Assembly (NCBI RefSeq): GCF_001612905.1
Contig: NZ_BDBI01000001.1
Location: 1-64,000 of the forward strand
Direction of reading: 5' to 3'
Length of the DNA stretch: 64,000 nucleotides
Origin: Nocardia ignorata NBRC 108230
GTDB taxonomy: Bacteria > Actinomycetota > Actinomycetes > Mycobacteriales > Mycobacteriaceae
The translations under genes were made by a program, and so were the position numbers. Numbering within the stretch: position 1 is the first letter of the stretch; the number at the start of each line of letters is the position of its first letter. This document shows, one piece after another, positions 16,566 to 27,240 of this stretch. The notes beneath the pieces were generated by a model. That model searched no databases. It saw only the letters and a program-made list of their open reading frames with translations, and was not told the DNA's origin.

Positions 16566-18084
16566 GTTGTGGCTGGGGCTGATCGCGGTCTCGCTCGGCG
16601 TCGCGTTGATCGTGGTCGACCTGACGATCGTGAACGTGATCGTCGCGCCGATCGTCGACGACCTGGCGATCACTTCGATTCAGGCGCAATGGATCCAGGA
16701 GTCCTACGCGATCGTCTTCGCGGCGCTGCTGCTGCTCACCGGCAGGCTCAGCGATCTCTACGGCGCACGCAGACTGTTCCTGATCGGCCTCGTCGTCTTC
16801 GGCGTGACGAGCCTGCTCGCCGCCCTCGCCCCGAGCGGCGGCCTCCTGATCCTTGCCCGATTCCTGCAGGGCATCGGCGGAGCGATGATCCTGCCGACCT
16901 CCCTGGCGCTGGTGAACTCCGCGTTCACCGGCAAGGCGCGCGGACAGGCCTTCGCGATCTGGGGCTCCACGATCGGCGCGGCCGCGGCGGTCGGTCCACT
17001 GCTCGGTGGCTGGCTGGCCGACTACTCCTGGCGCTGGGCCTTCGGCATCAACATCCCGATGGTCGCCCTGATCATGGTCGCAGTGCTGTGCTATCTCCCC
17101 GTGTCGCCGAGGTCCACCGGCGAGGTGGATCGGCGAGGCGCCGCGCAGTCGGCACTGGGCCTCGGTCTCCTCGCCTTCGCCCTGATCGAGAGCCGTCACT
17201 ACGGATGGCTGGTTGTCACCGAACCCTTGACTATCGGTGGATTCGCCTGGCGCAGTGGACCTTCTCCGGTCCTCGTCGCACTTGCCGGTGCGATCCTCGC
17301 GCTCGGCATGTTCTGGCGCAGGCAAGCCAGGATCGCCGATGGTCACCCCCTGCTCGATGTGCGGCTGTTCACCGTCGACTCCTTTCGCAAGGGCAATGTG
17401 GTGACCCTGCTCGTCGGCCTCGGCGAATTCGGCATCATCGCGGTCCTGCCGCTGTGGATGCAGTTCGCCCTCGACTACACCGCCCTGCAGGCGGGCCTGG
17501 CGCTGGTCCCACTCGCGATCGGCAGTTTCGCCGCCAGCGGCGCGAGCTTCGCGATGACGGTTTCGGCGCTCGGCCAGGTCAGGATCGGCCTGTTGCTGGA
17601 AGCCGCCGGTCTCGCGTTGCTCGGCCTGTTCGCCGTCGCCGACGCCAGTTGGTGGTCGATCGCCGTGGCCCTGTTCGTCTACGGAATCGGTGTCGGCTTC
17701 GCCACGGCCCAGGTCACCAATGTCGTGCTCGCCGACGTCCCCGCCGAAAGGGCAGGCCAAGGCTCAGGAATCCAGAGTGCCGCACGCGAACTCGGCTCGG
17801 CCCTTGGTATCGCCGTCCTCACCACTGTCTTTTTCAGCACCCTCGGCTCCGGCCTCCGTGACCGCCTGGCCGACGCGAACATGCCCGAAGCCGAGGCCGA
17901 CCAGCTGACATCGACAGTCACCGGCAGTGCCGGATCGGTGATCCCAGTCCTCCCCGCAGATGCAGCCGAAGCGGCCCGGGCGGCCATGGCGGCGGGTATC
18001 GAGGTGTCGAGCTATCTGTGCGCGGGCCTACTGGTGCTTGCCTTGGCGGCTACCGCCTTCGTCGAACCCGCGCGCAAGGCATGA
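16550..18084 (+). CDS. MFS drug transporter (DHA2/EmrB type), 5' end damaged
   Basis: About 510 residues with some 14 hydrophobic helices, typical of EmrB/QacA drug:H+ antiporters. The motif-A-like loop GRLSDLYGARRLF follows helix 2 and the motif-C-like GPLLGGWLADYSW lies in helix 5. Recognisable homology begins at PPLRLWLGLIAVS (about 16552), exactly where the opposing marR gene breaks off. No convincing start exists there: GTG 16504 or TTG 16567 would have to serve. Only a handful of N-terminal residues are lost, so the transporter could still be made from a new start, but its own promoter has gone. Substrate unknown. Confidence 0.6.
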
Positions 18085-18216
18085 ACGATCTGTCACGATC
18101 GCGCATCGGCCGCCGTGGTTGAGTGCGGTCGTGGCAAGAATGGCCAAGGGTGACGGGAAGAATTTTCGGGTGGCGGGAATGAATCGCCGCAGGTGCTCGT
18201 TGTGCAGATCAACGAT

Positions 18217-18237
18217 GTTGAGCGCATGTCACTCAAG
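18217..18237. promoter_or_regulatory. HAIR element (HspR operator) upstream of dnaK
   Basis: GTTGAGC-N7-ACTCAAG matches the HspR-associated inverted repeat CTTGAGT-N7-ACTCAAG with a perfect right arm and five of seven bases in the left arm. It lies 96 bp before the dnaK ATG and just upstream of the -35 box. Confidence 0.8.
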
Positions 18238-18243
18238 TTCGGG

Positions 18244-18292
18244 TTGACGCCCGGCGGGGCCGACAGGCAGGATTGAGCGCATCACGCTCAGC
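18244..18292 (+). promoter_or_regulatory. dnaK promoter with second HAIR-like site
   Basis: TTGACG (18244-18249), an 18-nt spacer and CAGGAT (18268-18273) form a good housekeeping promoter. A weaker HAIR-like repeat, ATTGAGC-N7-GCTCAGC (18272-18292), covers the -10 and start region. With the stronger site upstream this gives two HspR contact points bracketing the promoter. Confidence 0.55.
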
Positions 18293-18332
18293 GTTGCTGG
18301 GAGTTGTCGTCAATTATCAGGAGGAACCCACT

Positions 18333-20176
<1,844 letters not shown>

Positions 20177-20180
<4 letters not shown>

Positions 20181-20767
20181 CCGAGGCCAACTCCGAACAG
20201 GAATTGATCGAGGAGACCGCCGCCGAAGCCCCCGAGGCGGACGCGGCACCGGATCAGGACTCCGCCCCCGAGGCGGAGTCCGCCCCGGAACCCGAGGTCG
20301 AGGCAGCCCCGGAGAGCGACGAGCTCGCCGAGCGCACCGCCGACCTGCAGCGGTTGACCGCGGAGTACGCGAACTACCGCCGCCGGGTGGAGCGCGATCG
20401 CCAGGCCAATATCGACGCGGCCAAGGCGAGCGTGGTCACCGAATTGCTCGGTGTGCTCGACGATCTGGACCGCGCCAGGGCGCACGGCGACCTGGATTCC
20501 GGCCCGTTGAAGTCGGTGGCCGACAAGCTCGAGACCGCGCTCACCAAGCAGGGCCTGGTCGAATTCGGTGCTGTCGGTGACCCGTTCGACCCGACGCTGC
20601 ACGAGGCCGTGCAGCACGAGGGTTCGGGTTCGGAGCCGGTGATCGGCGTGGTCATGCGCAAGGGCTATCGGTTCGGCGATCGGGTGCTTCGGCACGCGAT
20701 GGTCGGGGTAACCGATCCCGAGACCGTGGGGGCATCGGATTCGGATGCCGACGCCGATAACGAATAG
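20177..20767 (+). CDS. grpE: Nucleotide exchange factor GrpE
   Basis: 196 residues. GrpE releases ADP from DnaK. An acidic disordered N-terminus (about 45 residues) is followed by a long coiled-coil ([22 protein letters not shown]) and the C-terminal beta domain ([29 protein letters not shown]), all typical. The GTG start overlaps the dnaK stop by 4 nt, so it is translationally coupled. Confidence 0.96.
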
Positions 20768-20788
20768 CGTGAGAGGAGGAGATGCCCG

Positions 20789-21964
20789 GTGAGTCAACGG
20801 GAGTGGATCGAGAAGGACTTCTACAAGGAGCTGGGTGTCTCCTCCGGCGCGTCGCAGGACGAGATCAAGAAGGCCTACCGCAAGCTCGCGCGTGACCTGC
20901 ACCCGGACTCCAACCCGGGTGATACGAAGGCCGAGGAGCGGTTCAAGGCCGTCAGCGAAGCGAACGCGGTGCTGTCTGATCCGGCCAAGCGCAAGGAGTA
21001 CGACGAGACGCGGCGCCTGTTCGCCGGTGGTGGCGGTCGCGGCTACGGCGGCGGCTTCACTCCCGGTGGGGGCGGCGGGTTCTCGCAGGAGTTCAACCTG
21101 GGCGACATCTTCGGCCAGCCGGGTGGTCCCGGTGCGGGCGACGGTGGCCTCGGTGACATCCTCGGTGGCCTGTTCAACCGGGGCGGGCGTGCGTCGAGCC
21201 GTCCGCGCCGTGGCGCCGATGTGGAAACCGAGACCACGCTGGGCTTCCGTGAGGCGGCCCAGGGTGTCACCGTTCCGCTGCGGATGACGAGCCCCTCACC
21301 GTGCACCACGTGTCACGGCAGCGGCGCCAAGCCGGGTACCAGCCCGCGTGTGTGCCCGCATTGCAACGGCGCGGGTGTGGTGAGCCGCAATCAGGGTGCG
21401 TTCGGTTTCAGCGAACCGTGCGACGACTGCCGCGGTACCGGCTCCATCATCGACGATCCGTGCACCGATTGCGCGGGCACCGGCATCCAGAACCGCACCC
21501 GCACCATCACCGTCCGCATCCCACCGGGGGTCAGCGACGGGCAGAAGATCCGGCTCGCCGGTCAGGGTGAGGCGGGCCTGCGTGGCGCGCCGTCGGGTGA
21601 CCTGTATGTCACGGTGCACGTGAGTCAGGACAAGGTCTTCGGCCGTCAGGGCGACGACCTCACCCTTGTGCTGCCGGTGAGCTATGCCGAATTGGTGCTC
21701 GGGACAACCGTTTCGGTGCCCACGCTGGAGGGCCGGGTCGGTGTGAAGGTGCCCCCGGGTACCGCCGATGGGCGTATCCTGCGGGTACGCGGCCGGGGTG
21801 TGCCCAAGCGCGGTCCGGCCGGTGGTGCAGGTGACCTGCTGGTGACGGTGAAGGTCGCGGTTCCGCAGGCTCTCGATGCCGAGGCGACCGAGGCCTTGAA
21901 GCGGTACCAGGAGGCGGAGAAGTCGAGCGGTTTCGATCCGCGTGCAGGATGGGCAGGTGCTTGA
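20789..21964 (+). CDS. dnaJ: Chaperone DnaJ (Hsp40)
   Basis: 391-residue type I J-protein that stimulates DnaK ATPase and delivers substrates. J-domain at residues 9-75 with the HPD motif in [10 protein letters not shown]; Gly/Phe-poor, Gly-rich linker; zinc-finger region with four CxxCxGxG repeats ([32 protein letters not shown]); C-terminal substrate domains. GTG start is preceded by GGAGGAG. The N-terminal [12 protein letters not shown] is typical of actinobacterial DnaJ1, the copy linked to dnaK and hspR. Confidence 0.96.
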   Translation: MSQREWIEKDFYKELGVSSGASQDEIKKAYRKLARDLHPDSNPGDTKAEERFKAVSEANAVLSDPAKRKEYDETRRLFAGGGGRGYGGGFTPGGGGGFSQEFNLGDIFGQPGGPGAGDGGLGDILGGLFNRGGRASSRPRRGADVETETTLGFREAAQGVTVPLRMTSPSPCTTCHGSGAKPGTSPRVCPHCNGAGVVSRNQGAFGFSEPCDDCRGTGSIIDDPCTDCAGTGIQNRTRTITVRIPPGVSDGQKIRLAGQGEAGLRGAPSGDLYVTVHVSQDKVFGRQGDDLTLVLPVSYAELVLGTTVSVPTLEGRVGVKVPPGTADGRILRVRGRGVPKRGPAGGAGDLLVTVKVAVPQALDAEATEALKRYQEAEKSSGFDPRAGWAGA

Positions 21965-22359
21965 TGTCCGATGATCCGAAGTCTGCGGGATCCTCGCGCG
22001 CCGAGTTCTTCATGATCTCGGTGGCGGCTCAGCTGGCGGGGATGCACGCGCAGACGTTGCGTACCTACGACCGGCTGGGTTTGGTCACCCCTCAACGTAC
22101 TTCGGGTGGCGGACGCCGTTACTCGGCTCGCGATGTGGAGCTGTTGCGCGAAGTGCAGCGGCTGTCGCAGGACGAGGGCGTCAACCTGGCGGGCATCAAA
22201 CGCATTATCGAGCTCACCAATCAGGTGGAGGCTCTGCAGCAGCGGGTGGATGAGATGAGCGCGGAGCTGGAGCGGTTGCGGGCTGGTTACCGGCCCGATT
22301 TGTCTCCGCCGCAACGCAGTACCGCGCTCGTGGTGTGGCAGCCACGTCATCGCCGCTGA
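21964..22359 (+). CDS. hspR: Heat-shock repressor HspR (MerR family)
   Basis: 131 residues. MerR-type DNA-binding domain: MISVAAQLAGMHAQTLRTYDRLGLV is present as helix-turn-helix, with a wing around GGRRYSARDVELL, then a coiled-coil dimerisation helix. HspR binds HAIR sites together with DnaK and represses the dnaK operon and clpB at normal temperature. ATG 21964 overlaps the dnaJ stop by one nucleotide. The terminator at 22375 closes the operon. Confidence 0.95.
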   Translation: MSDDPKSAGSSRAEFFMISVAAQLAGMHAQTLRTYDRLGLVTPQRTSGGGRRYSARDVELLREVQRLSQDEGVNLAGIKRIIELTNQVEALQQRVDEMSAELERLRAGYRPDLSPPQRSTALVVWQPRHRR

Positions 22360-22374
22360 GGCACTCGTTTCACC

Positions 22375-22422
22375 GAGCCCCCGGTTCGCTTGTCCGCCAC
22401 GGCGGTCGCGGATCGGGGGCTC
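22375..22422 (+). terminator. Stem-loop after hspR
   Basis: GAGCCCCCG (22375-22383) pairs with CGGGGGCTC (22414-22422); within the loop TCCGC can pair with GCGGA, extending the hairpin. No T-tract follows, as is common in high-GC actinobacteria. Position 16 nt after the hspR stop fits operon termination. Confidence 0.6.
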
Positions 22423-22767
22423 TGTCGTGTGCTGGTCAATCCCCGGCGATCGGCTGGTGACTATCCAGCAACTCATTTATTTTCGATCTTGCCGTCCGGA
22501 AGTAGAAGCGCGCGGCGAGGACGTCCGAATTCCGGGCCCAATCGGTCACGTCCACGCCTCATTCACGGGCTCCAGGTCTGTTTCTTTGGCGCGCCACCGG
22601 GACTGTATCCAGTTTTGTCAGAATTACATGCGTGATGTTTAAGAGTACGATTCCTAAGCTGGCAAACCTCGCCTAGACTTCTCGCATCGGCTGCTGACGA
22701 GTGTCCTCCCAGCCCGTCACTCGCCGGCGCGACAAGCGTTCGATGGCGAAACGAGGTTGTGACACAT
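22423..22767. other. Intergenic region before flavohaemoglobin gene
   Basis: About 345 nt without a credible gene. It is noticeably more AT-rich than its surroundings between about 22580 and 22690, as promoter regions here are. One imperfect dyad, ACAT-GCGTG-ATGT near 22625-22637, could be a regulator site for the flavohaemoglobin gene, but I cannot assign a binder. No RNA gene or mobile element is seen. Confidence 0.3.
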
Positions 22768-23937
22768 ATGGATTCGCGGACTGTCGCTTTGATCCGTACC
22801 ACGTTCAAGGCGGTTGCTGCGGAAGAGGGTGGGTCCGAGACACTGGCGAGGTCGTTCTACTCGATCCTGTTCACGGACTACCCCGGTGTCCGTGACTTCT
22901 TCCCAGCCGCCATGGATGCCCAGCGCGACCGCCTCGTCCATGCGATCTCCTACGCGCTGGACCGGCTGGAGGAACCCGACAAGCTGTTGCCGTTCCTCGC
23001 GCAGCTCGGGCGCGACCATCGCAAGTACGGCGTGCAACCGGCGCACTATGTGGCGGTGGCCAATTCGCTGAAGTCGGCGATCCGCGGGTGTGTGGGCGAC
23101 GAGATGTGGACCGACGAGGTCGCCGCCGCCTGGGATGAGGGCCTGGCCAATATCAGCGGCGCGATGATCGGCGCCGCCGACAAGGAAACCAGTCCCGCCG
23201 CGTGGACCGCCACCGTCGTCGAGTGCCGCGAAGTGTTGCGCAACCTGTCGATCGTCCGGGTCCAGCTCGAACATCCGATGGAGTACGCGGCGGGCCAGTA
23301 CGTCAGCGTGCAGGTGCCGTCGCGTCCGCGTATGTGGCGATACCTGTCACCCGCCAATCCCGCGAACAGCAACGGCGAGATCGAATTCCACATCCGCAGT
23401 GTGCTCGGCGGCTGGGTGAGTCCGGCGATCGTGTCGCACACCACCGTCGGTGACCAGTGGTTACTCGGCGCCCCCCTCGGCGGTCTGGGCGTACCGCGCA
23501 ACACCAAGCGCAAGATGCTGATGATCGGCTGCGGCACCGGCATCGCCCCCCTGCGCGCCCAGATCATGGCGATGGCCCAGCGCCGGGTGAACCCGAAGGT
23601 CCACCTGTTCGTCGGCGGCCACCACCCCTGCGACCTCTACGACCTCCAGGTCCTGAGCCAACTGGCCGTCGCCAACAAGTGGCTCACCGTCACCCCCGTC
23701 ACCGAACACGAAGAAAACCCCTGGTGGTACTACGATTCCGGCGAACCCCAGGTCGAACTCCCCGGCCTGGAACCCCGCATGACCGGCCAGATCGGCAAGG
23801 TCGTCGCCGCCTTCGGCCCCTGGGCCGACCGCGACGTCCAAATAGTCGGCTCCCCCTCCATGGTCCAAACCACCAAGTTCCGCCTCATGGCCGCAGGCAC
23901 CCAAGCCAAATCGATCCGCCACGACCCACTGTTCTGA
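22768..23937 (+). CDS. Flavohaemoglobin, mycobacterial type II-like
   Basis: 389 residues: globin domain (1-140), then FAD- and NAD-binding reductase domains. Globin landmarks: B10 Tyr in SFYSILF, Phe in RDFFPAAM, E7 Gln in MDAQRDRL and proximal His in GRDHRKYGV. The FAD motif reads MWRYLSPA rather than the RxYS of E. coli Hmp, and the NAD loop is GCGTGIAPLRAQ rather than GVGxTPM; both differences are typical of the divergent type II proteins such as Rv0385. Classical members detoxify NO; type II proteins have been linked instead to lactate/redox chemistry, so the reaction is left open. ATG 22768 gives the same start (MDSRTVAL) as the paralogue at 26576. Convergent with the DUF4279 gene. Confidence 0.85.
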   Translation: MDSRTVALIRTTFKAVAAEEGGSETLARSFYSILFTDYPGVRDFFPAAMDAQRDRLVHAISYALDRLEEPDKLLPFLAQLGRDHRKYGVQPAHYVAVANSLKSAIRGCVGDEMWTDEVAAAWDEGLANISGAMIGAADKETSPAAWTATVVECREVLRNLSIVRVQLEHPMEYAAGQYVSVQVPSRPRMWRYLSPANPANSNGEIEFHIRSVLGGWVSPAIVSHTTVGDQWLLGAPLGGLGVPRNTKRKMLMIGCGTGIAPLRAQIMAMAQRRVNPKVHLFVGGHHPCDLYDLQVLSQLAVANKWLTVTPVTEHEENPWWYYDSGEPQVELPGLEPRMTGQIGKVVAAFGPWADRDVQIVGSPSMVQTTKFRLMAAGTQAKSIRHDPLF

Positions 23938-23944
23938 GCCGATC

Positions 23945-24643
23945 TCAGGTCGTGCGCGGACAGGTCTCGATCCGCAGCGACATCGCGGTCGAGGCAAGGC
24001 GGGCGAGCAGGTGCGGGTGGAAGTACATGGAAGGAAAGCTTCCCACTGACATTTCGGCTTGCACCAAGATTTCGCCGCCAGGACGGTCTTGCGAAGTCAT
24101 CGGCCTGTCAGGCCATTCGTCCAGAAATGCGCTGACCGCATCTTCAGCGCACCAGCTCACGACCGTCCGATGGAAAGGCCCATCCGGATGCCCGGTCGAT
24201 CCGGTTTGTATGACCGGAGTGGCAGGGTCTGGATCGTCGGTCGCCCCCGAGATGACATCCACATCCAAGGATAGTCCGGAAGCTGCCAGCAGCCTCAGCG
24301 CCGCAGCCGAAAGGGCGATGACCGGCCTGCCCTGCCCATCGGTGTCGACCGCGACGCTCAGACACCCGGACATCTCTCGCGCCGAGAGAATATGCCGCAA
24401 TCGGTCACTGATCGGCGCGAGTTCGTCGAGGGCTCGGTCCACCTGCTCGCCGACGTGACCGGCGCCGGCAGCCGATTCGAGCACCCAACCATCGGAACGC
24501 CTACGCAGTTTGGGTGCAGGCCCTGCCTGTCCGGCTCGCCACTGATCGGTCGGCACTCGACATAGCGCCGCCGTGATCTCCTCGGGGTCGAAAGTGCCGG
24601 TCAGGCGCAGTGAAGCGGCAACCTCGAAAAGGGCGATGGTCAA
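23945..24643 (-). CDS. DUF4279 family protein
   Basis: 232 residues from TTG 24643, whose TTGA overlaps the stop of the upstream reductase gene by 4 nt. The pattern EVAASLRLTGTFDPEEIT, followed by a tryptophan-containing WRAGQ segment, GWVLES and later PVIALSAAALRLLAASG, fits the DUF4279 family; function unknown. A C-terminal extension of about 90 residues (from DPATPVIQTG) is not part of the family core. It is the third gene of a minus-strand operon with a flavohaemoglobin and a globin-less reductase. Start choice rests on the overlap; an upstream start would run far inside the reductase gene. Confidence 0.65.
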   Translation of the reverse strand: MTIALFEVAASLRLTGTFDPEEITAALCRVPTDQWRAGQAGPAPKLRRRSDGWVLESAAGAGHVGEQVDRALDELAPISDRLRHILSAREMSGCLSVAVDTDGQGRPVIALSAAALRLLAASGLSLDVDVISGATDDPDPATPVIQTGSTGHPDGPFHRTVVSWCAEDAVSAFLDEWPDRPMTSQDRPGGEILVQAEMSVGSFPSMYFHPHLLARLASTAMSLRIETCPRTT

Positions 24644-25398
24644 GCACCTTCGGAGGTGATGTTGGCCGGGGGTGTCCCGCCGGCGACGAGGCGGTCGGTG
24701 GTGGTGGCGACCATGGCGGGGGAGCCGCAGATCAGGACCTGGTGTCGGTCGAAGGGGCCGTGGGCGGCGGCTACCTCGGCGAGGGTGCCGTGCAGCATTT
24801 CCGAGGGGGCGAAGCCGATGTCGACGCGGGTCTGTTCGTGCCATTCGTCGCGGATCGGCGGGTCGTCGGGGCTTTCGACCACGGGAATCACCGTGAGCCA
24901 GGGCAATTCACCCGACAGCAGGTACAGCATGTCGGCGGCGTAGAGGTCGCGTGGGCTGCGGCCGCCGAATAAGAGGTAGGTGCGTGGCGGGTTTTCGCGG
25001 CGGGCCAGGTCGAGGATCTGGGCGCGCATCGGTGCCAGTCCGGTGCCGCCCGCGATCATCACCACCTCGGTCGCGTCGGGGTCGACGGCGAACACGGTGT
25101 GCGGTGCGTTGATTCGCCATTGATCACCCGGCTGGGTGTCGGCCACGATCGACCCCGAGCACCATCCACCCGGCACCGTCCGCACATGGAATTCGAGTTT
25201 GCCGTCCAGCGAGGGCGGCAGCGCGGGCGACAACCGCCGCCGCACCCCCGGATGCTGCGGCACCTCCACCTCCACCGACCCGCCCGCGGTGAACGGGACG
25301 AAGTCACCGATCAACCGGATCACGGCCAGATCGTTGCGCAGCCGATGATGACCGACAACGGTCGCCGTCCAGGCCGGGTGGGGAAACTCGGTGCTCAT
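24640..25398 (-). CDS. Globin-less flavohaemoglobin reductase paralogue
   Basis: 252 residues corresponding only to the FAD/NAD(P) part of the neighbouring flavohaemoglobins; it starts at the linker (HPAWTATVVGHHRLRNDLAVIRL) and has no globin domain. FAD loop RRRLSPALPPS, NAD loop GGTGLAPMRAQ, and the C-terminal ICGSPAMVATT strand are present. ATG 25398 lies 17 nt after the stop of the flavohaemoglobin at 25416-26576, so they form an operon. It may be an electron-transfer partner for another haem protein, or a duplicate that lost its globin part; the ORF is intact, so it looks functional. Confidence 0.75.
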   Translation of the reverse strand: MSTEFPHPAWTATVVGHHRLRNDLAVIRLIGDFVPFTAGGSVEVEVPQHPGVRRRLSPALPPSLDGKLEFHVRTVPGGWCSGSIVADTQPGDQWRINAPHTVFAVDPDATEVVMIAGGTGLAPMRAQILDLARRENPPRTYLLFGGRSPRDLYAADMLYLLSGELPWLTVIPVVESPDDPPIRDEWHEQTRVDIGFAPSEMLHGTLAEVAAAHGPFDRHQVLICGSPAMVATTTDRLVAGGTPPANITSEGA

Positions 25399-25415
25399 CA
25401 GTCACTTTCGCGCGG

Positions 25416-26576
25416 TCAGCCGACGGGATCGGCCGCGATGATATCGGTCGGGGTGCCGGCCCGGATGAGGGCGCGGCGGGTGTCGTCGATCATCTTGGCG
25501 GATCCGGCGATCTGGATCTGCCGATCGGCCCAGGCGCCGAAACTGGTGACCACCGCGCCGAGATTCCCGGTGAGCCTGCGGTGCATGCCCGGCGGCGGCT
25601 CGGACGGGGTGGGCGGATACCACCACGGGTTCTCGGGCTCCTCGCACACCGGCACGATCGTGAGCCACGGATTCGATTGCGACAGCTGCCACATGTTGTT
25701 CACGTCGTACAGGTCGCCGGGGAAGCGTCCGCCGATGAAGAAGTGCACGCGCGGGTTGATACCGCGCTGACTCATCTCGATCAGCTGCGCGCGCAGCGGC
25801 GCGATGCCGGTGCCCGAGCCGATCATCAGCACGTCGCGCCCGGATTCACGGTCCACCTGCAGCCCGCCGAGCGGTCCGGCGATCTTCCACCGGTCGCCCA
25901 CCTTGGTGTCGTTCACGATGGCCGGGCTCACCCAGCCGCCGCTCACCCGCCGCACATGGAATTCGATCTCGCCGTACGGGTTGGCGGGGATGGCGGGCGA
26001 GAGGTAGCGCCACATGTTCGGCCGCTGCGGCACCGCGATCGGCACGTACTGGCCCGCCTTGAACGGGATCGGGCTGTCGGCCTGCAGCCGTACGATCGCC
26101 AGATCGTCGAGCACGCGGCGATGACCGACCACCGTCGCGTCCCAGTACGGCTGCGATTTGTCCTGGTTGGCGCCGATCGCCATGGCCGCCGAGATCACGA
26201 TGGTGACATCGCGCCAGCCCTCGTCGAGCTCCCGGTTCCAGCGGTTGCCGTGGTAGGTGCGCAGCGCACCGAGCAACGCGAGCCCCGCCATGTCGTAGTG
26301 GTCGGCCTCGACCCCGTACTTGCGGTGGTCGCGCGCCAATTGCTCGAGGAACCGCTGAGCGCGGTCGAAGTCGTCGAGATGTTCGAGGACGAACTGCACC
26401 GCCGTGGTCAGCCGCTTGGGCTGCATGTCCATGGTGGGCGGAAAGAGATCACGCAATCTTGGGTCCTGTGCGAACAGGTGCCCGTAAAAAGCCCTGGTCA
26501 GCCGCTCGGGGCCGCCCGGTGCCTCCATCACTCCGCGAAAATCGGCGCGGACCAGCGCAAGCGAACGCGCATCCAC
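25416..26576 (-). CDS. Flavohaemoglobin, type II-like (second copy)
   Basis: 386 residues, clearly paralogous to the protein at 22768-23937. Globin features: Tyr in RAFYGHLFA, Phe in RDLFPPTM, Gln in MDMQPKRL, proximal His in ARDHRKYGV. Reductase motifs: MWRYLSPA (FAD) and GSGTGIAPLRAQ (NAD). GTG start, MDARSLALV. Heads the operon with the globin-less reductase and DUF4279 gene. The role is that of its paralogue: oxygen/NO or related redox chemistry in the cytoplasm, exact substrate not established for this subtype. Confidence 0.85.
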   Translation of the reverse strand: MDARSLALVRADFRGVMEAPGGPERLTRAFYGHLFAQDPRLRDLFPPTMDMQPKRLTTAVQFVLEHLDDFDRAQRFLEQLARDHRKYGVEADHYDMAGLALLGALRTYHGNRWNRELDEGWRDVTIVISAAMAIGANQDKSQPYWDATVVGHRRVLDDLAIVRLQADSPIPFKAGQYVPIAVPQRPNMWRYLSPAIPANPYGEIEFHVRRVSGGWVSPAIVNDTKVGDRWKIAGPLGGLQVDRESGRDVLMIGSGTGIAPLRAQLIEMSQRGINPRVHFFIGGRFPGDLYDVNNMWQLSQSNPWLTIVPVCEEPENPWWYPPTPSEPPPGMHRRLTGNLGAVVTSFGAWADRQIQIAGSAKMIDDTRRALIRAGTPTDIIAADPVG

Positions 26577-26734
26577 GTCGTCAAGCTCCCTTTCCTAGAA
26601 TTGTTGCCCGGTGGCCCCGCCCCCACGGCGGGCGCCGTCTCAAGTATCCCCCGAAAACGCCAGCTCGGTGCAGGGATGCTCATCACGCCTCGCGGATCGT
26701 ATGCCCAGCGTTGCCGCGCGTCCGCGAGTTCGCG

Positions 26735-27172
26735 TCATCGATATTGGTCGGTGATCTTCCGTAGTTCCTCGAGCGCCCCGCGCAGCGCGGTCGACCGTCG
26801 CGGCCCGAGGTGGGCGAGCCATTCCGACTCCACCTGGCGCGCCGCTCGATTCGCGACCTCCACGGCCCGTGTCCCTTTGTCCGACAGCCGCAGCAGGCGC
26901 GCGCGGCCGTCGCTGGGGTCGGGTTCGCGTCGCAGGTATCCGGCGCGCACCAGCTGGTCGACGAGTACCCCGGCGGTCTGCTTGGTGACCTGCGCCTGGG
27001 CGGCCAGGTCGGTCAGGCGCGACCCGTCCGGCCCGATCCGTGCGACCAGTCGGGCCTGGGCCTGGGTCAGGTCGTCGAAGCCGCCCTCGCTCAGCGCGTC
27101 GAGCACCCGCCGCTCCATCTCCCGGTACGGAATGAAGAGCAGAACTCCGAGATTGAGCTCGTCAGCGGGCAT
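26735..27172 (-). CDS. MarR-family transcriptional regulator
   Basis: 145 residues with a full MarR winged helix: GSRLTDLAAQAQVTKQTAG (recognition region), then VDQLVRAGYLRREPDPSDG and wing RARLLRLSDKG. Divergent from the mycothiol-enzyme gene at 27241, and the 68-nt gap holds a three-arm palindrome, so it most likely represses itself and that gene until an effector binds. Effector not predictable. Confidence 0.85.
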   Translation of the reverse strand: MPADELNLGVLLFIPYREMERRVLDALSEGGFDDLTQAQARLVARIGPDGSRLTDLAAQAQVTKQTAGVLVDQLVRAGYLRREPDPSDGRARLLRLSDKGTRAVEVANRAARQVESEWLAHLGPRRSTALRGALEELRKITDQYR

Positions 27173-27198
27173 GACACTCCTTGATCAGGTCAGTGACA

Positions 27199-27227
27199 CT
27201 GACTATATTAGTCAGAAAGGCTGACTA
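27199..27227. promoter_or_regulatory. MarR operator, three half-sites
   Basis: CTGACTA (27199-27205), TAGTCAG (27209-27215) and CTGACTA (27221-27227) give two overlapping perfect 7-bp inverted repeats that share the middle arm, with spacers of 3 and 5 bp. The array lies between the divergent marR and enzyme genes and within 15 nt of the latter's start. Confidence 0.7.
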
Positions 27228-27240
27228 CAAGGAGCCGAGC

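Noticed and set aside
15994..17760. 588-codon minus-strand frame opposite iniA and the MFS gene
   Set aside because: Low-complexity Arg/Gln/His composition typical of antisense frames; no domain and it crosses two genes.
22625..22637. NsrR-like site before flavohaemoglobin
   Set aside because: The dyad ACAT-GCGTG-ATGT is short and unlike the known NsrR consensus; kept only as a note in the intergenic entry.
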